Shown: positions 1 through 10,735 of the stretch, one piece after another
Numbering within the stretch: the stretch's first letter is position 1
Layout of the letters: each line of letters starts with the position of its first letter
Source: Liolophura sinensis
Taxonomy: Eukaryota; Mollusca; Polyplacophora; Chitonida; Chitonidae
DNA: 60,000 nucleotides
Assembly (NCBI RefSeq): GCF_032854445.1
Contig: NC_088304.1
Span: 870,001-930,000 of the forward strand
Direction of reading: 5' to 3'
Made by a program: the position numbers and the translations under genes
Notes under the pieces: model-generated
What the model saw: the letters and a program-made list of their open reading frames with translations, nothing else
Told to the model about the DNA's origin: nothing
Database searches by the model: none

Positions 1-260
1 CACACGTCTACAAACAGAATCATCACATGTCTACAATAGAATCATCAAGGCACAGTCCAAGTGCTTCCAAAGTACTGGTTCATCAAAAACAGCAGCTAGT
101 ACATAAATGTTAATTGTCTAGTTGAAATATATACCATATTTGTTTATTTCTGTTTTCTTACACATGTACATAAAATAGCAGGTCGACAAACAGAATTATC
201 ACATGTCTACAAACAGGTTTATTTTCTTATGCATGCACCTAAAATAACATGAGAGCTCAC
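1..260 (-). other. RPA1 intron 4 (partial)
   Basis: AT-rich intron sequence with no exon. A short word around ACATGTCTACAAACAG recurs three times (near positions 3, 24 and 183-215), a small degenerate repeat. Confidence 0.6.
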
Positions 261-369
261 CGGTCAGGCTGGATGACATTAGCCATGTACTTGTCTATCC
301 GCAGCACAGCCAGACTGTCCATCTCTCCTGACTCCACCATGCTGTTCATTTGTGTGGCCAACATGGCAT
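261..369 (-). CDS. RPA1: RPA1 coding exon 4
   Basis: A 109-base exon whose first two bases complete the His codon of exon 3. It then reads AMLATQMNSMVESGEMDSL and on to NVIQPD, ending two bases into an Arg codon. Acceptor GTTCCAG, donor GTGAGC. MLATQMN is the conserved RPA70N string (human MLATQLN), and the region corresponds to human residues of about 57-92. The next exon is outside the window. Confidence 0.93.
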
Positions 370-489
370 CTGGAACAACAAACCACAAACACTTTACTCA
401 CAATATCCAACACAACACGTTTTAACCTTCTTGTCTTTAACTCTTCTCATGACAATGCCTACTGGTAGCAGACCAGATTAAATGTATAT

Positions 490-640
490 ATTTCAGTCTC
501 ACTGGAGCCACTCGCCGCAAACACCAGAAATGACGCCTCATCCAGTCACATCATACTGAAACCTGGTCGACCAGTACTTGGCCTAGTCATCTTATGCTAA
601 GAGCCAAGCGAGGTAGTGCAAGGATTCCTGAATTAGCCTG
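490..640 (-). mobile_element. SINE family B fragment
   Basis: Read on the minus strand it contains CGCTTGGCTCTTAGCAT, then a GACTGG-rich middle and a GTGTTTGCGGCG stretch. These match the body of the copies at 16021, 25820 and 38811. The head and tail are missing or decayed. Confidence 0.6.
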
Positions 641-1040
641 TCCGATATCCCAAACAAATACACATGTACATGGTTTTACAGAAAACTAGCATCACTTGTG
701 ATCTCTGTAAGTGTAACTACATGTAGTACCTCACAAAGAAAACTGATGCTGCAGGTAAAGTTGATCATTCTAAAACATATCTGATTCAGAGTACCCTATT
801 TCTTCAATCTTTTCACATGTTTACCTTGTGTTGTTTTCAGCATATTTTTTTTTAGTATTTCTTTAGTCAGATTCTAACAATTATATTTTCTGTGAAGCAC
901 TGATGTCAGCAAAATCCTCCGAAACAGATTTCATCACTATAATCAGTCAAGGTTGATAAACTACATTCAAATTTTACCTCAACTGTACAAAATGGTTAAA
1001 GAAATAATCTCTGTGGCTACTTCGCTAGTCTTCTCACATT

Positions 1041-1280
1041 TATTTGATTTGTGTTTTACGCTGTATTCAAGAATAATTCACTTATATGACGGTGGTGAGC
1101 ATGATGGTGGAAGGAAACTGGACAGAGCCTGGGGAAAACCCCCAAGACCATACACGGGTTGCTTCAGGTGAGGAAGCCAGCATGAGCTAGACTTGAACTC
1201 AAAGCATTAGTGGGAGGCTCCTGGATCATTGCCCCACGCTGGCATGCTAACCACCTCGGCCACAGAGGCCCCTGGGTCAT
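1041..1280 (-). mobile_element. SINE family A copy, minus strand
   Basis: The tail (GTGTTTTACGCTGTATTCAAGAAT) lies at the left. Then come the conserved AGCATGATGGTGG and GGAAGCCAGCATGAGCTAGACTTGAACTC, which is the reversed B box, and then the tRNA-like head. The head runs straight into the 50-bp array at 1225-2016. Confidence 0.8.
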
Positions 1281-2016
1281 TGCCCCATGCTGGCGTGCTA
1301 ACCATCTCGGCCACGGAGGCCCCTGGGTCATTGCCCCACGCTGGCAAGGAAAACCACCTTGGCCACGGAGGCCCTGGGTCAATGCCCCACCCTGGCAGGA
1401 TAACCTCCTCGGCCACGGAGGCCCCTGGGTCATTGCAACACGCTGTCACGATAACCACCTCGGCCACTGAGACCCCTGGGTCATTGCCCACCCTAGCAGG
1501 ATAACCACCTCAGCCACGGAGGCCCCTTGGTCATTGTCCCATGCTGGCGTGCTCACCATCTTGGCCACGGAGGCCCATGGGTCATTGCCCCACCCTGGCA
1601 GGATAACCACGGAGGCCACTGGGTCATTGCTCACCCTGGCAGGATAACCTCCTCGGCCACGGAGGCCCCTGGGTCATTGCCCACCCTGGCAAGGATAACC
1701 ACCTCGGCCACGGAGGCCCCTGGGTCATTGCAACACGCTGTCGTGATAACCACCTCGGCCACTGAGACCCCTGGGTCATTGCCCACCCTGGCGGGATAAC
1801 CACCTCGGCCACGGAGGCCCCTGGGTCATTGCCCACCCTGGCAGGATAACCACCTCGGCTACGGAGACCCCTGGGTCATTGCGCCACGCTGGCGCGCTAA
1901 CCTCCTCGGCCACAGAGGCCCCTGGGTCATTGCCCACCCTGGCAGGATAACCACCTCGGCCACGGAGGCCCCTGGGTCATTGCACTATGCTGTCGTGATA
2001 ACCACCTCGGCCACGG
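1225..2016 (-). repeat. Minisatellite derived from SINE family A head, about 16 units of 44-51 bp
   Basis: Each unit reads, on the plus strand, CTAACCACCTCGGCCACGGA, then GGCCCCTGGGTCATTGCCC, then a (CA)C(G/C)CTGGC variant. On the minus strand this is the SINE head GGGGCCTCCGTGGC-x-GAG-x-GGTTAGC, which includes the pol III A-box region, followed by the AATGACCC that comes next in the intact SINEs at 44764 and 48760. The array is therefore a tandem amplification of the first 50 or so bases of the adjoining SINE. Confidence 0.88.
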
Positions 2017-2134
2017 ACGCCCTTCTATACACATTAATGATCTTCAAACATACTGACACCTGAATTATGTGAATTCTGATTTCTTCATTACAGCCTCTTG
2101 AAGTTCTTAACCAGACAAAATGGCCATGACATAC

Positions 2135-2213
2135 GTGAGTAGCTGTGCTTCCCGTCCGACAACAGTAGCCTGTATCTGTCTGCATTACCAGATCCTGTGA
2201 TCTTCTTAGAGCT
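2135..2213 (-). CDS. RPA1: RPA1 coding exon 3
   Basis: Seventy-nine bases coding for 26 residues plus one base. It contains the diagnostic RYRLLLSDGKHSYS (human RYRLLMSDGLNT). Acceptor GTTTCAG, donor GTATGT. R40 and R42 of the RYR motif match the human basic-cleft arginines 41 and 43. It ends one base into a His codon that exon 4 completes. Confidence 0.93.
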
Positions 2214-2734
2214 CTGAAACAAACAAAAATTCTTTAAGGTTTAACATTCAAATGATATTTTTCAATTGATAGATGATTATAATCATATGCAACGGCCATC
2301 AAGTTTTATGGCAGAGGAGACCTGAAAACTATCTGATCTAAAGCCACAACCAAACATAGGTCAGGGGGAGAGTCTTTGAGACGGCCAATTCTGACAACAT
2401 TAACATGGAAGAGATGCAGAAAACTTTTATCTTTCACAGCAAATTCATCTGTGATGTATGCCCCAACTATGGAAGGCATGTGCACTGGTGCTAACTTTTA
2501 TCTTACTAGTACTTGTGGGTAACTACATGTAATTAGATTTACCCTCTATCCATCTATTCTATGTACGTACCTGTTCCACGTGTATCTATTTAAGCTATGT
2601 AAATGACAATGTCATACAGAGCAAGCTTTGTGGCGTTTTATTCTGCCAGAAAGCTTCATGGTTGAAACTCTTCCTGCGTTCCATACATGGCAAATGAACA
2701 AAATCACATTATCCATTAAACTACCAATGCTTAC

Positions 2735-2782
2735 CAGGAGTTGAAGAACGGGCTTCTCCACCTGTTCCCCATTTATCACCCT
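2735..2782 (-). CDS. RPA1: RPA1 coding exon 2
   Basis: Forty-eight bases, 16 codons, reading RVINGEQVEKPVLQLL. The acceptor TGTTACAG ends at 2783 and the donor is GTAAGC at 2734-2729. The segment corresponds to the second helix and first strand of the RPA70N OB fold (human QKGDTNIKPILQ). It is phase 0 at both ends. Confidence 0.9.
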
Positions 2783-5700
2783 CTGTAACAGACAAAACAA
2801 CATCATGCTGAACGAGTCCAGTCAGTGGCACTGAGGCTATGTTATCGCTCACTGATGACGGTACAACAGTCCCAGATAAAAGCTATTGTAGTGTACATTC
2901 TATCAGTCCTTTCAATGAAAGGATTATTCTTACTCATGCCCAAATAGGCAAAGGCGACCAGTTAACTGTTTGGCCAGATCACAAACAGCACTATCCATTA
3001 TTGCCATCAAAATGTCTTGGCTGTTCGCCTGGCGATTATTGTCATTATGAAAACGGAAGGTCTGTGATGTAAGCTCAGTGTTGTCATGTGCTATCAGACT
3101 GAAACAATTTCCTAACTGGCCATCTTAACCAAACGGATTGGTCAGCAGAAACAAGAAAAGTCTGCTCAATGGTCCTACCCTGATTTGTACAGGCACTCTC
3201 AACAGAGATCAGTCAGTCAGTCCTAATCTACCTAGTAGCAGCTAGGTGTCAGATCCATGTTTAACAACACCTAACTGCTATGAATCAGTTCAGAATTTTA
3301 TGAACATCTCAATGTGCAGAATCAGTTTGAAAAACATGCGATGTGAAGCTCTCATGTCATACAAGGTTTAACAATAAATAAATCTGATTCTGAAGTAGTG
3401 CAGACGAAACGATTCAAAGACGTTGACCTTTAACTTCCGTTACACTCAGTCAAGAGATTCAAAATACTGATTATAGAGTTTAAAAGATTCAAAAGTATGC
3501 TATAAGCTGGAGAAGTACTGAATATATTTCAGTACAACTCAATTCTGAAAAGGACACTTCTTGTGAAATATTTAGAGCTCAGGACGTCTTTATCAGTTTG
3601 GTATGAAAGTGTTGTTTAAACTAGATGTTCACGCCATGCTCTACAGTAAGTACAACAACTATCTCATCATAAACTCTACTGCCAGACATACATCAGCTTC
3701 GGCTTTCTTCTTCTTCTTCCGCATAATCTGTAGGACACACTCTCTAGAAAGTTGTACGAGAACCCCAATTCCATATATTACTTTCAGCACCCGATCACAG
3801 CGAAGTATACTTCCACGACTTTTACTGTTACATGCATCCACAATCCGTGGATAGAGCGCTCTAACATTTTACAAGCTATATGTTTCTTCGTTTTAAAAGT
3901 ATCAGGTTTTAATCCGTTTTATCCCATTTGAAGGAAAAATTTGTACAGAGAATTGTGATGTATATGTACTGTTTTAATATTTAATATTGTTTGATTGATG
4001 TTAACAAGGAAATAGTGTTAATTAAAAAATTAATCATTAAATTACATTTGATATCCTTTGTTTATGTATTACGTCACTCATATAAATAGTTGACTGGATA
4101 GAACCTGGATCTCAAGGCTTCGAAGCCAAAACCGACTGAGTTACCGGGACAGTTGATCATTCATAAGGTTAATGTGGGACATGGAAATTAATGACTTTGT
4201 CTTATTAATTCTATTGGGTCAAAATTAAACTATTATATGTTTGATGTTACGCTACTAACCCTTCACAAAGGCCCCGACAAAATTCTTTTTTTTAGTGTTT
4301 TGACAGATGCCAGCTTTTTAAATTATGTTTCAGTTAATTAATTTTTTTTTTTGTCATTGCTGATCGTTTGAATTGTTAATCTGTTTATTTGTGACATGCC
4401 CTCTTTCCAGATATAAAATCTCCTCTCCTGCTGTTGAACAAAGCCAGCCTTATAGCGCTTCAATGGGTACCGTATCGGATATCCACAGATCAAGACAGGC
4501 CTATCTGTGAAGTGTTTTCACCTGTATCCATTTAGATACCCGTAAAAGTGTTTCTGTACTTTTTATTACCTTACTGAACTGATGACCAGTGTCATTGTGT
4601 TTCCATAGGGAGTCAAGATTTCAAATTAATGACGGCAAAATAGGGAATTCTTTGTGATCTAATTCTTTTTGCCACTTTATACCTTAAAAACAGACCTGTT
4701 TGGTGAAACCGAATTGGAGAGAATTGTGACTCTGGTATTTAAACAAATACCATTGAAAAGAGTATGCATTTCCTCGCAGGTGTATGCCATAAATAAAATT
4801 CTAACATGTGCCTCAAGTTGATGAATTATAAATAAAGCCAGCGCCAATATTCGCTGTGGGCGACTCCATTTTGCCTAAAAACTAGTCCTGAAGACTTCTG
4901 TGTCAGGAGGAGATTGCTGTCGGAAACTGCTGAAGTGCAGTTTGTACATTTCTGGTAGAACTTTTCTTCCCAGAAGGTAGTGAACAGTACAGTTCGTTTT
5001 CCGCTTGACGATCGGGAAACCGGAATGTTGGGTGTAGGTTCCGAGTTTACACGAACAAGCTGGCAGTTTTCACGACTATCATTGGCTGAGAGGCCACACA
5101 CTCCCAGCATAAATTACAAGGTGTTAAACATGGAGGACGTTACGGACTCAGCGATTTATGCCAGCTTTGCCGTTTTCAGGCTTACGTGTATGGCGAGGAA
5201 AAAAGGCAAAAATTATGCAGCAGGCATCACCAGATAGAAAAAAATGTGCTCTTTTCAGCCTATAGTGTCATTTTTTACAAGTTTTCTGCTCCTTTGAAGT
5301 AAATTTGAAATTTTACATGTTTTCATCAAACACTTTACATGTCTTGGTTGTAGCCAAGTCTTCACTTAAGATGAGCGATAGCTCTCCCAATAAGATATCA
5401 GGGAAACAATTTGAAGGGGAGCTACAACTCGGCCAACTGCATGTAGGGAAGCTTTTTCTACTTGTTGAAAGGACTGTCTTAAGATTTTTCCTACCTGAGA
5501 AACCAGGCAGCCTGTTATGAATAAAGCAGTACCAATTAGGTAAAATATCTTGGTAGACTGGAATTCACATACATCTGCATACCCACCAGATTTGATCCGC
5601 CTATTCATGACTCAGATAATGACATCTCAAACCCCCAGTTTACTCCCCAATACAGAGAAGAGACCTCACTAACACTGCGTGAATCATTTAATGAGAGTTG

Positions 5701-6341
5701 GCATTTTACCCGACTTGTAATGAAGCCAATTTTGATGCGATGAAGATAATGAAATTAATTCAATTTATAAACAGCAGATAAACAGACACAATGCGTTGCT
5801 GTGAAGGTGAAAGAGAGTAGCTTAGACAATCATATTTTCCTGACAAAAACATAAAAATGAACAATATATCGTTTGCAACTGGCAGAAATCCATCATAGAG
5901 TGAGTGGAACTTTTAACAAGACATCTCATTCAGAAAATTTGGGGTATTGAATGAGGGAACCAAGCCATTTTTCGAAAGAGGACACACCTTTTTGTTCACT
6001 ATTTCGCAAATTTGAGCTGAAAATAAGGAAAGAGTGCATAGAAATCTGTGGATTGCAGGTCCTAATCAATTGTGCTTCCAGGGAAGCTAGCAAGGACAAA
6101 TGGTTTCAAAACTTTCTTTGACCAGCATTCAGTATCAAAACAAAATTCACAATGGAGACAGCACTTTCTCTTGTTTGGATTTCCTATGTTGTTGTGGTTT
6201 CGTATCGCGCCACAGCTCTACATCATAACTTGACAGCGGCAGGAGAGAAACTCGAAAACCAAGTGAACAGGAGCAGCAACACTGACACAATAATTAAAAC
6301 GCATGGAATTTCCGCTGTTATCTTTTGGTGAACATGTTTAC
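2783..6341 (-). other. RPA1 intron 1 (3.6 kb)
   Basis: Lies between exon 1 donor GTAAAC and exon 2 acceptor TTACAG. A second small intron (2214-2734) follows exon 2. I see no further exon, RNA gene or array in either. A TC-rich run near 3707-3720 and several homopolymer tracts are the only low-complexity features. Confidence 0.7.
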
Positions 6342-6374
6342 CTCGATAGCACCCGTCGTTAGGCTGAATGACAT
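6342..6374 (-). CDS. RPA1: RPA1 coding exon 1 (start codon)
   Basis: Eleven codons reading MSFSLTTGAIE, followed by a GTAAAC donor at 6341-6336. The GAI after a short polar lead matches the start of animal RPA1 (LSEGAI in human). The start is chosen because an in-frame TGA lies 12 codons upstream and the ATG has A at -3. The exon ends in phase 0 and continues directly into the RVINGEQ of exon 2. Confidence 0.85.
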
Positions 6375-6424
6375 TGTACGCTCGTCGTTTTGTTTTCCCT
6401 TCAGTGATCAAGTTTTGCTGAAAT

Positions 6425-6540
6425 GGCGGGAATGAATGAAAGTGGCTCTCGTACACTGGCGCGCTGGATGTGACTTCCGGTTAGTAGCCTAAACCAACAG
6501 CCCACTTAATTTTGTTGTGGACAGGAATGGCAGCCATTTT
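6425..6540 (-). promoter_or_regulatory. RPA1 proximal promoter candidate (E2F, ETS, YY1-like sites)
   Basis: On the minus strand, 50-165 bases upstream of the RPA1 ATG: AAAATGGC (6533-6540, YY1-like), ACCGGAAGT (6473-6481, ETS consensus) and TTCCCGCC (6425-6432, E2F consensus). No TATA box is seen. This set is typical of replication and housekeeping promoters. It is a motif match only, and the transcription start is unknown. Confidence 0.5.
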
Positions 6541-7616
6541 CATGTCAGAATCCAGGCATCTTTCAAGGAAAAAAAGAAAGACATTTAAAATATAACAAAA
6601 ATCTTACAGTTTAGAGAATTAAGTTTCGAGCAGCAAAGACATGGCGATAATTGGTAAACACTCAAACATAACCGGTGAATGAAATGAATGAATGAATGAA
6701 AACGTCATGCGCCAAAAACGTTCATATTGGTCAGTTGTCAAAATAAAGCTTTCGTTTTTTAGCATTACACCACTAATATAATACTCTGTGCGTGCGTCTG
6801 GGGAGCCTTTTGTTTTTTCAAGCATTGATGATGGTGACTCAAATTCATGACTCTATAAACACCCAGTATTTAAGAAGATGGTTCTGATTAACACTCATGA
6901 AAAGACCTAGTTGTTTTAGTTTTCCTTTTTAATTTAATGGCGAGGCGGCATATTTTTGAATCCTGTGAAGTGGTGCTCGTGTGATGCATGACCGCGAGCC
7001 TTTGTTACATCAAAACATTGATTGTTGAGCAACATCTACAATGTTACAATGTATTAGTTTCTGTTGTAACGTCGTTCTGTCTTTATTGTGATCTCATTTA
7101 ATGGTTGGAAACAAACTTATCATGTCAATAAAGCGGACACTTGAGACGTCTCTATTTAGACCCGCACGGTCCTCCATCATACAATATAGCCACTATGGAC
7201 TAAAGTGTAGTGCGCTGTAATGCCCTGGTCAAAACGATCAAAGCTGAAATGTGTATCAATGTGTATCAATGTGTAAGAATACAATTATATAAAATTTTTA
7301 CTGGCCTTTTGTCTGTTTTTCTTTTTTTTTTTCTTCTGTTTTTTTTTAGGTCGTTGTCCTTATCTGTTTGCTGAAGTATTGTTTATTCATACTGGACATT
7401 TAGCAACTGGACCACCTTTACAAATTCATTTGGTAAACACATTTTCCAATTTAACTAACAATTTACTTATTTTTCAACACATGATGGAATGATGGTCATT
7501 TGAATGCTGGAAACTTGTTGGGAAGTGTTGAAATGCTCAGTGCTAGACCTTATTCAAAAAAGAAAGACTTACATCATGCCTTATAATCTATGCTATGCAT
7601 TTAGTTTCTTTTTCGC

Positions 7617-7632
7617 CCGCTAGAGGGCGGGA
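7617..7632 (+). promoter_or_regulatory. CTCF-like / GC-box motif in divergent promoter
   Basis: CCGCTAGAGGGCGG (7617-7630) matches 13 of 14 positions of the bilaterian CTCF core CCASYAGRKGGCRS. The overlapping GGGCGGGAC is also a GC box. The flanking CGCCC and GGGCG form a small inverted repeat, an alternative reading. It lies about 390 bases upstream of the NF2 start codon. Confidence 0.4.
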
Positions 7633-8007
7633 CTACACAAATCTGTCAAGCCAGGAAAAGCTTAAAATAAAGATGAGTAGATAATATTAGTAAAGTAAGT
7701 TACTGCTAGGGAGAGCGTGTGTTTTGTGTTGAAAAGTTGTAGCGAGTTTGATAATCCATGCAATTTTGGTTGAGGTTCATTCATAACTATGGGGAGTAAC
7801 AAAGGAGAACGCTGTTTAGTTTTAAAGCCAGGTGAAAAGAGGATAAAAGGATGGTGAAGTTCTACAACCTGAAGACTTTGCCGAAGTTGTTGGAAATCGT
7901 GACAAATCAGTTCAAAGTTGCCCAGAAGTAACGGAGCAACTTAGAACCTAAAGAATAGGCCTTTACAGGGTTACTTAACTTACTGAATGCGTGTCAAAGA
8001 AGTCAAG

Positions 8008-8106
8008 ATGCCGCTTGTAACCATTAAAAACAAGCCTGGGAGTACGTCCAAAAACTACCCAGTCCGCGTGACCACCATGGATGCGGAATTGGAGTTCGAT
8101 ATTGAT
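8008..8106 (+). CDS. NF2: NF2 coding exon 1 (start codon)
   Basis: Thirty-three codons from MPLVTIKNK to TTMDAELEFDID. The string VRVTTMDAELEF is the first strand of the F1 ubiquitin-like lobe (human VRIVTMDAEMEF). Donor GTACGT at 8107, phase 0, the same position as human exon 1. An ATG seven codons earlier (7987) is also in frame, directly after a TGA, and would add MRVKEVK. I chose 8008 because it has A at -3, whereas 7987 has T. The family's N-terminus is variable, so 7987 is not excluded. Confidence 0.92.
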
Positions 8107-10498
8107 GTACGTAGCCTCATTTCTGACTTTCCGTGTTACACTTTGAAAAATATTATTTTTTGTGTCACACTGTGTAATCGTTTTAGTGTTAAAGATGTTT
8201 ACATGTAAATATGTATGCAAAGCTTTACATTCTTTTAGAATGTCTGCATGTTACTAGATAGTATTACAGGGTAATTTTAATTGTTGTAGACAGATATCAA
8301 GTTCATTTTCAGACAGCCGTGTGTACTGCTACCAGTACATAATATTAAGCTGCAAACTTAAAAGCCCTTTTAGTTTATGTCTCTTGCTGATGGATATACC
8401 TGCAGTTTAGAGTGCTTTATTTCATACCAATTTTTTAAAATAAATGATGTATTTTTTTGAACGGTCTTCATGCATGGTGCACCAACTATGAATACATGTA
8501 CCAGTATGTCACAAAATCATTCCAAACAATAGTGGGCTGTTGCACTAGATTGCTAACTGTAACATGGTAGAGGGATGTTCATTGAAGAATCACCTATTCA
8601 CAATGAAATTCTGAGAAGTGGGTCAGAGACCATCAAAGGCATCAACCTTGTCTTAACAACTCCCTAATGCCTATCAGCTTCCAATTAGTGGTGTTCAAAT
8701 GTCGGCTGAAATGTCGCAGTTGGGGTATCAGTAGGAGGCCTATCACTCTGGATTATTGGGGTTGCACATTAACATATTCACCAGTAATATAATATAATTA
8801 TACCAGTGTATAAATATCGTGATATAAATGATCGTCGCCTTCCTGATGTGTCTCTATAGAACATACACGGGATGAATTTTGTGTTGGAATGGCTTCGTGT
8901 GTAAACTTTGGAATAAATAAAAATGAAAATGTGTAGTTGTCATCAGTGCAAATCTTACATTAAGGGACAAGCCTTCTGGTAATGTGTTTGTGAGACCTAC
9001 ATGCAGGATTTTCAGGGCAGTCATCTACAGGCTCTTGACATGTAAGCTAGATGGATACACACATACTTATTGCTGTGCACAGGTCATGCCTGGAACATGG
9101 CCATCTAGGAATTAGCCAAGGATCTCGGCTGTTATCATTTTATATTTGGTTGGGCGTAGATCACAGCCGAGGAGTCTTCAAGGTTAAAATATTGGTATTT
9201 AAGAAGGGCTCAGCGCGTGTGCATCAAAAATGCACCAATACATGCATTAATTCAAGTAAAACTCCAGTATATTATGTTCACCAAGACATTCTCTGTTCCT
9301 CCGTCAATTTTTCCACATTCTGTAGCCTTTACGACCAGTAAATCCAAGATAATTCACCGCTGTGACATACGCTTACATGCCTTGTCGACATCATGACCTA
9401 ATAAATTGGATTGTTCCTCCCCATGCATGCATGCATGGTTGACCTTTCATGACATCACTTTGTTTTGAGCAGCTGGCTGTCAGTTTTGACATACATAAAG
9501 CCATGTGACTACGGATGTGCCATTTTGCGATTGATTGAAGGCTATGGAGCAGAATGACAGATCCCACAGTTTGCGCGAACTCTCAAATTAAATCTACAGT
9601 GAAGAAAAAGAGGGGGGTTATCCTCTGCATCCGTTCCATTCTAATTTTCACGGAAAGCTCAACCGCTTCCGTGCATGCAGGCCTCTCCGACCCAGATTTT
9701 AAAAATATGGCAGCGCATGGTGACCTGTTAAATATGAGTCTATTTTCGACTTCCGCTAAGATTTACAGGAGAATGGTGATGTAAAAGGCAAATAGCAGTT
9801 GTGGCAAAAAGTTAGTAAATATTTTAGCTGTCAGAATTGCTGTGCTTTATGTGTATTCAGGACGAATCTAGTGCGTGTGCATCAGAATTGAACGAAGGGG
9901 TAGCTTTTTGTAAGAATTACGCCAGAATCGGATTCACATACATGTAGCTCTAGGGCTAAGGGTGGCCAGTGGTCCCTGCGTATCAGTACATATAAGCCAC
10001 CCTAAGACCCAGATCTCAGGCTATCTTGGAATTCATCTTTAATCTTCATATGCATATGTACATGTTGAAACATTACCATGTTCATAAATACACAAATGTA
10101 GTGCTGACATGTGCGTGTATTGTTGTACTCCATTACCAACATATCATAGTCTGAAGGCTCATTGGATGATTACATCAACAGAAGTGTTGAACTGTTGGTT
10201 CATTACATTTGTACATTTGTAACCAATTTAGAACAAGGATGGTTAATATTTTGAGAACAACATTGTAGACAACTTAGGCTGCTTTCTGTGAACTGACCTG
10301 AAACAGACCTGGGAATTTGGTAGCTTCACTAGGCTCACTCACTCCACACGTACATCTGTTATGTCCTGGTGTACCCTGACTGGGGAAAATTGGACCTGGA
10401 CTAAAGATATACATGTGTATCAATTTTGACATTAATTTTTACTTTTGTTTGTTTGCATTTAAAAATTGTATTTTATGTCTGTGTGTTTCAAAATCTGG

Positions 10499-10735
10499 TA
10501 GCTCTGCACCCAGGAGTCTCTCACTAATGTGATTGCTATAAGGTTGTGTCCAGCTTATGATGGCTTCCTCTCAGGTCGTATGTGGGAAGGTCTGACAGCA
10601 ACCGGCAGGTGGTCCTGAGTTCCCTTGGGCACCATCTGGTTTGCTCCTAACATACATGTTATGCCGGCTGTCATCGCATAATTGCAATATTCTTGAGTAC
10701 GGCGTAAAACACCAATCGAATAAATCAAATTGAAA
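10499..10735 (+). mobile_element. SINE family A copy (head truncated)
   Basis: Starts within CACCCAGGAGTCTCTCAC, then the GGCTTCCTCTC-GGTCGTATGTGGGAAGGTCTG core, and ends TTGAGTACGGCGTAAAACAC with an AATAAAT-like tail. It is diverged from the full copies at 44764 and 48760. Confidence 0.82.

Larger units (their letters stand above)
370..2134 (-). other. RPA1 intron 3
   Basis: Holds a family B SINE fragment (490-640), a minus-strand family A SINE (1041-1280) and a minisatellite derived from that SINE's head (1225-2016). The rest is unremarkable AT-rich sequence. Confidence 0.8.
1..6374 (-). other. RPA1: RPA1 gene, 5' part (coding exons 1-4), continues beyond left edge
   Basis: Replication protein A 70 kDa subunit, the large subunit of the nuclear single-stranded DNA binding heterotrimer used in replication, repair and checkpoint signalling. 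Four minus-strand exons (6342-6374, 2735-2782, 2135-2213, 261-369) join in phase into about 90 residues that align with the N-terminal OB fold (DBD-F/RPA70N) of animal RPA1. The landmarks are L-x-x-GAI near the start, KP(V/I)LQ, RYRLL(L/M)SDG and MLATQ(M/L)N. The basic cleft that binds partner peptides is retained as K30-K31 and R40-Y-R42. The remaining DNA-binding OB folds would lie left of position 1. The gene is divergent from NF2. Identification rests on recognising the conserved strings, not on a database search. Confidence 0.93.
6375..8007. other. Divergent intergenic region between RPA1 and NF2
   Basis: About 1.6 kb between the two start codons, presumably carrying both promoters and 5' UTRs. 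Contents: the RPA1-side motifs at 6425-6540, a short GAAT run near 6677-6700, poly-T tracts near 7317-7348, and the CTCF/GC-box-like site at 7617-7632. The sequence just before the NF2 exon (7680-7986) may be NF2 5' UTR. No other gene is visible. Confidence 0.7.
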
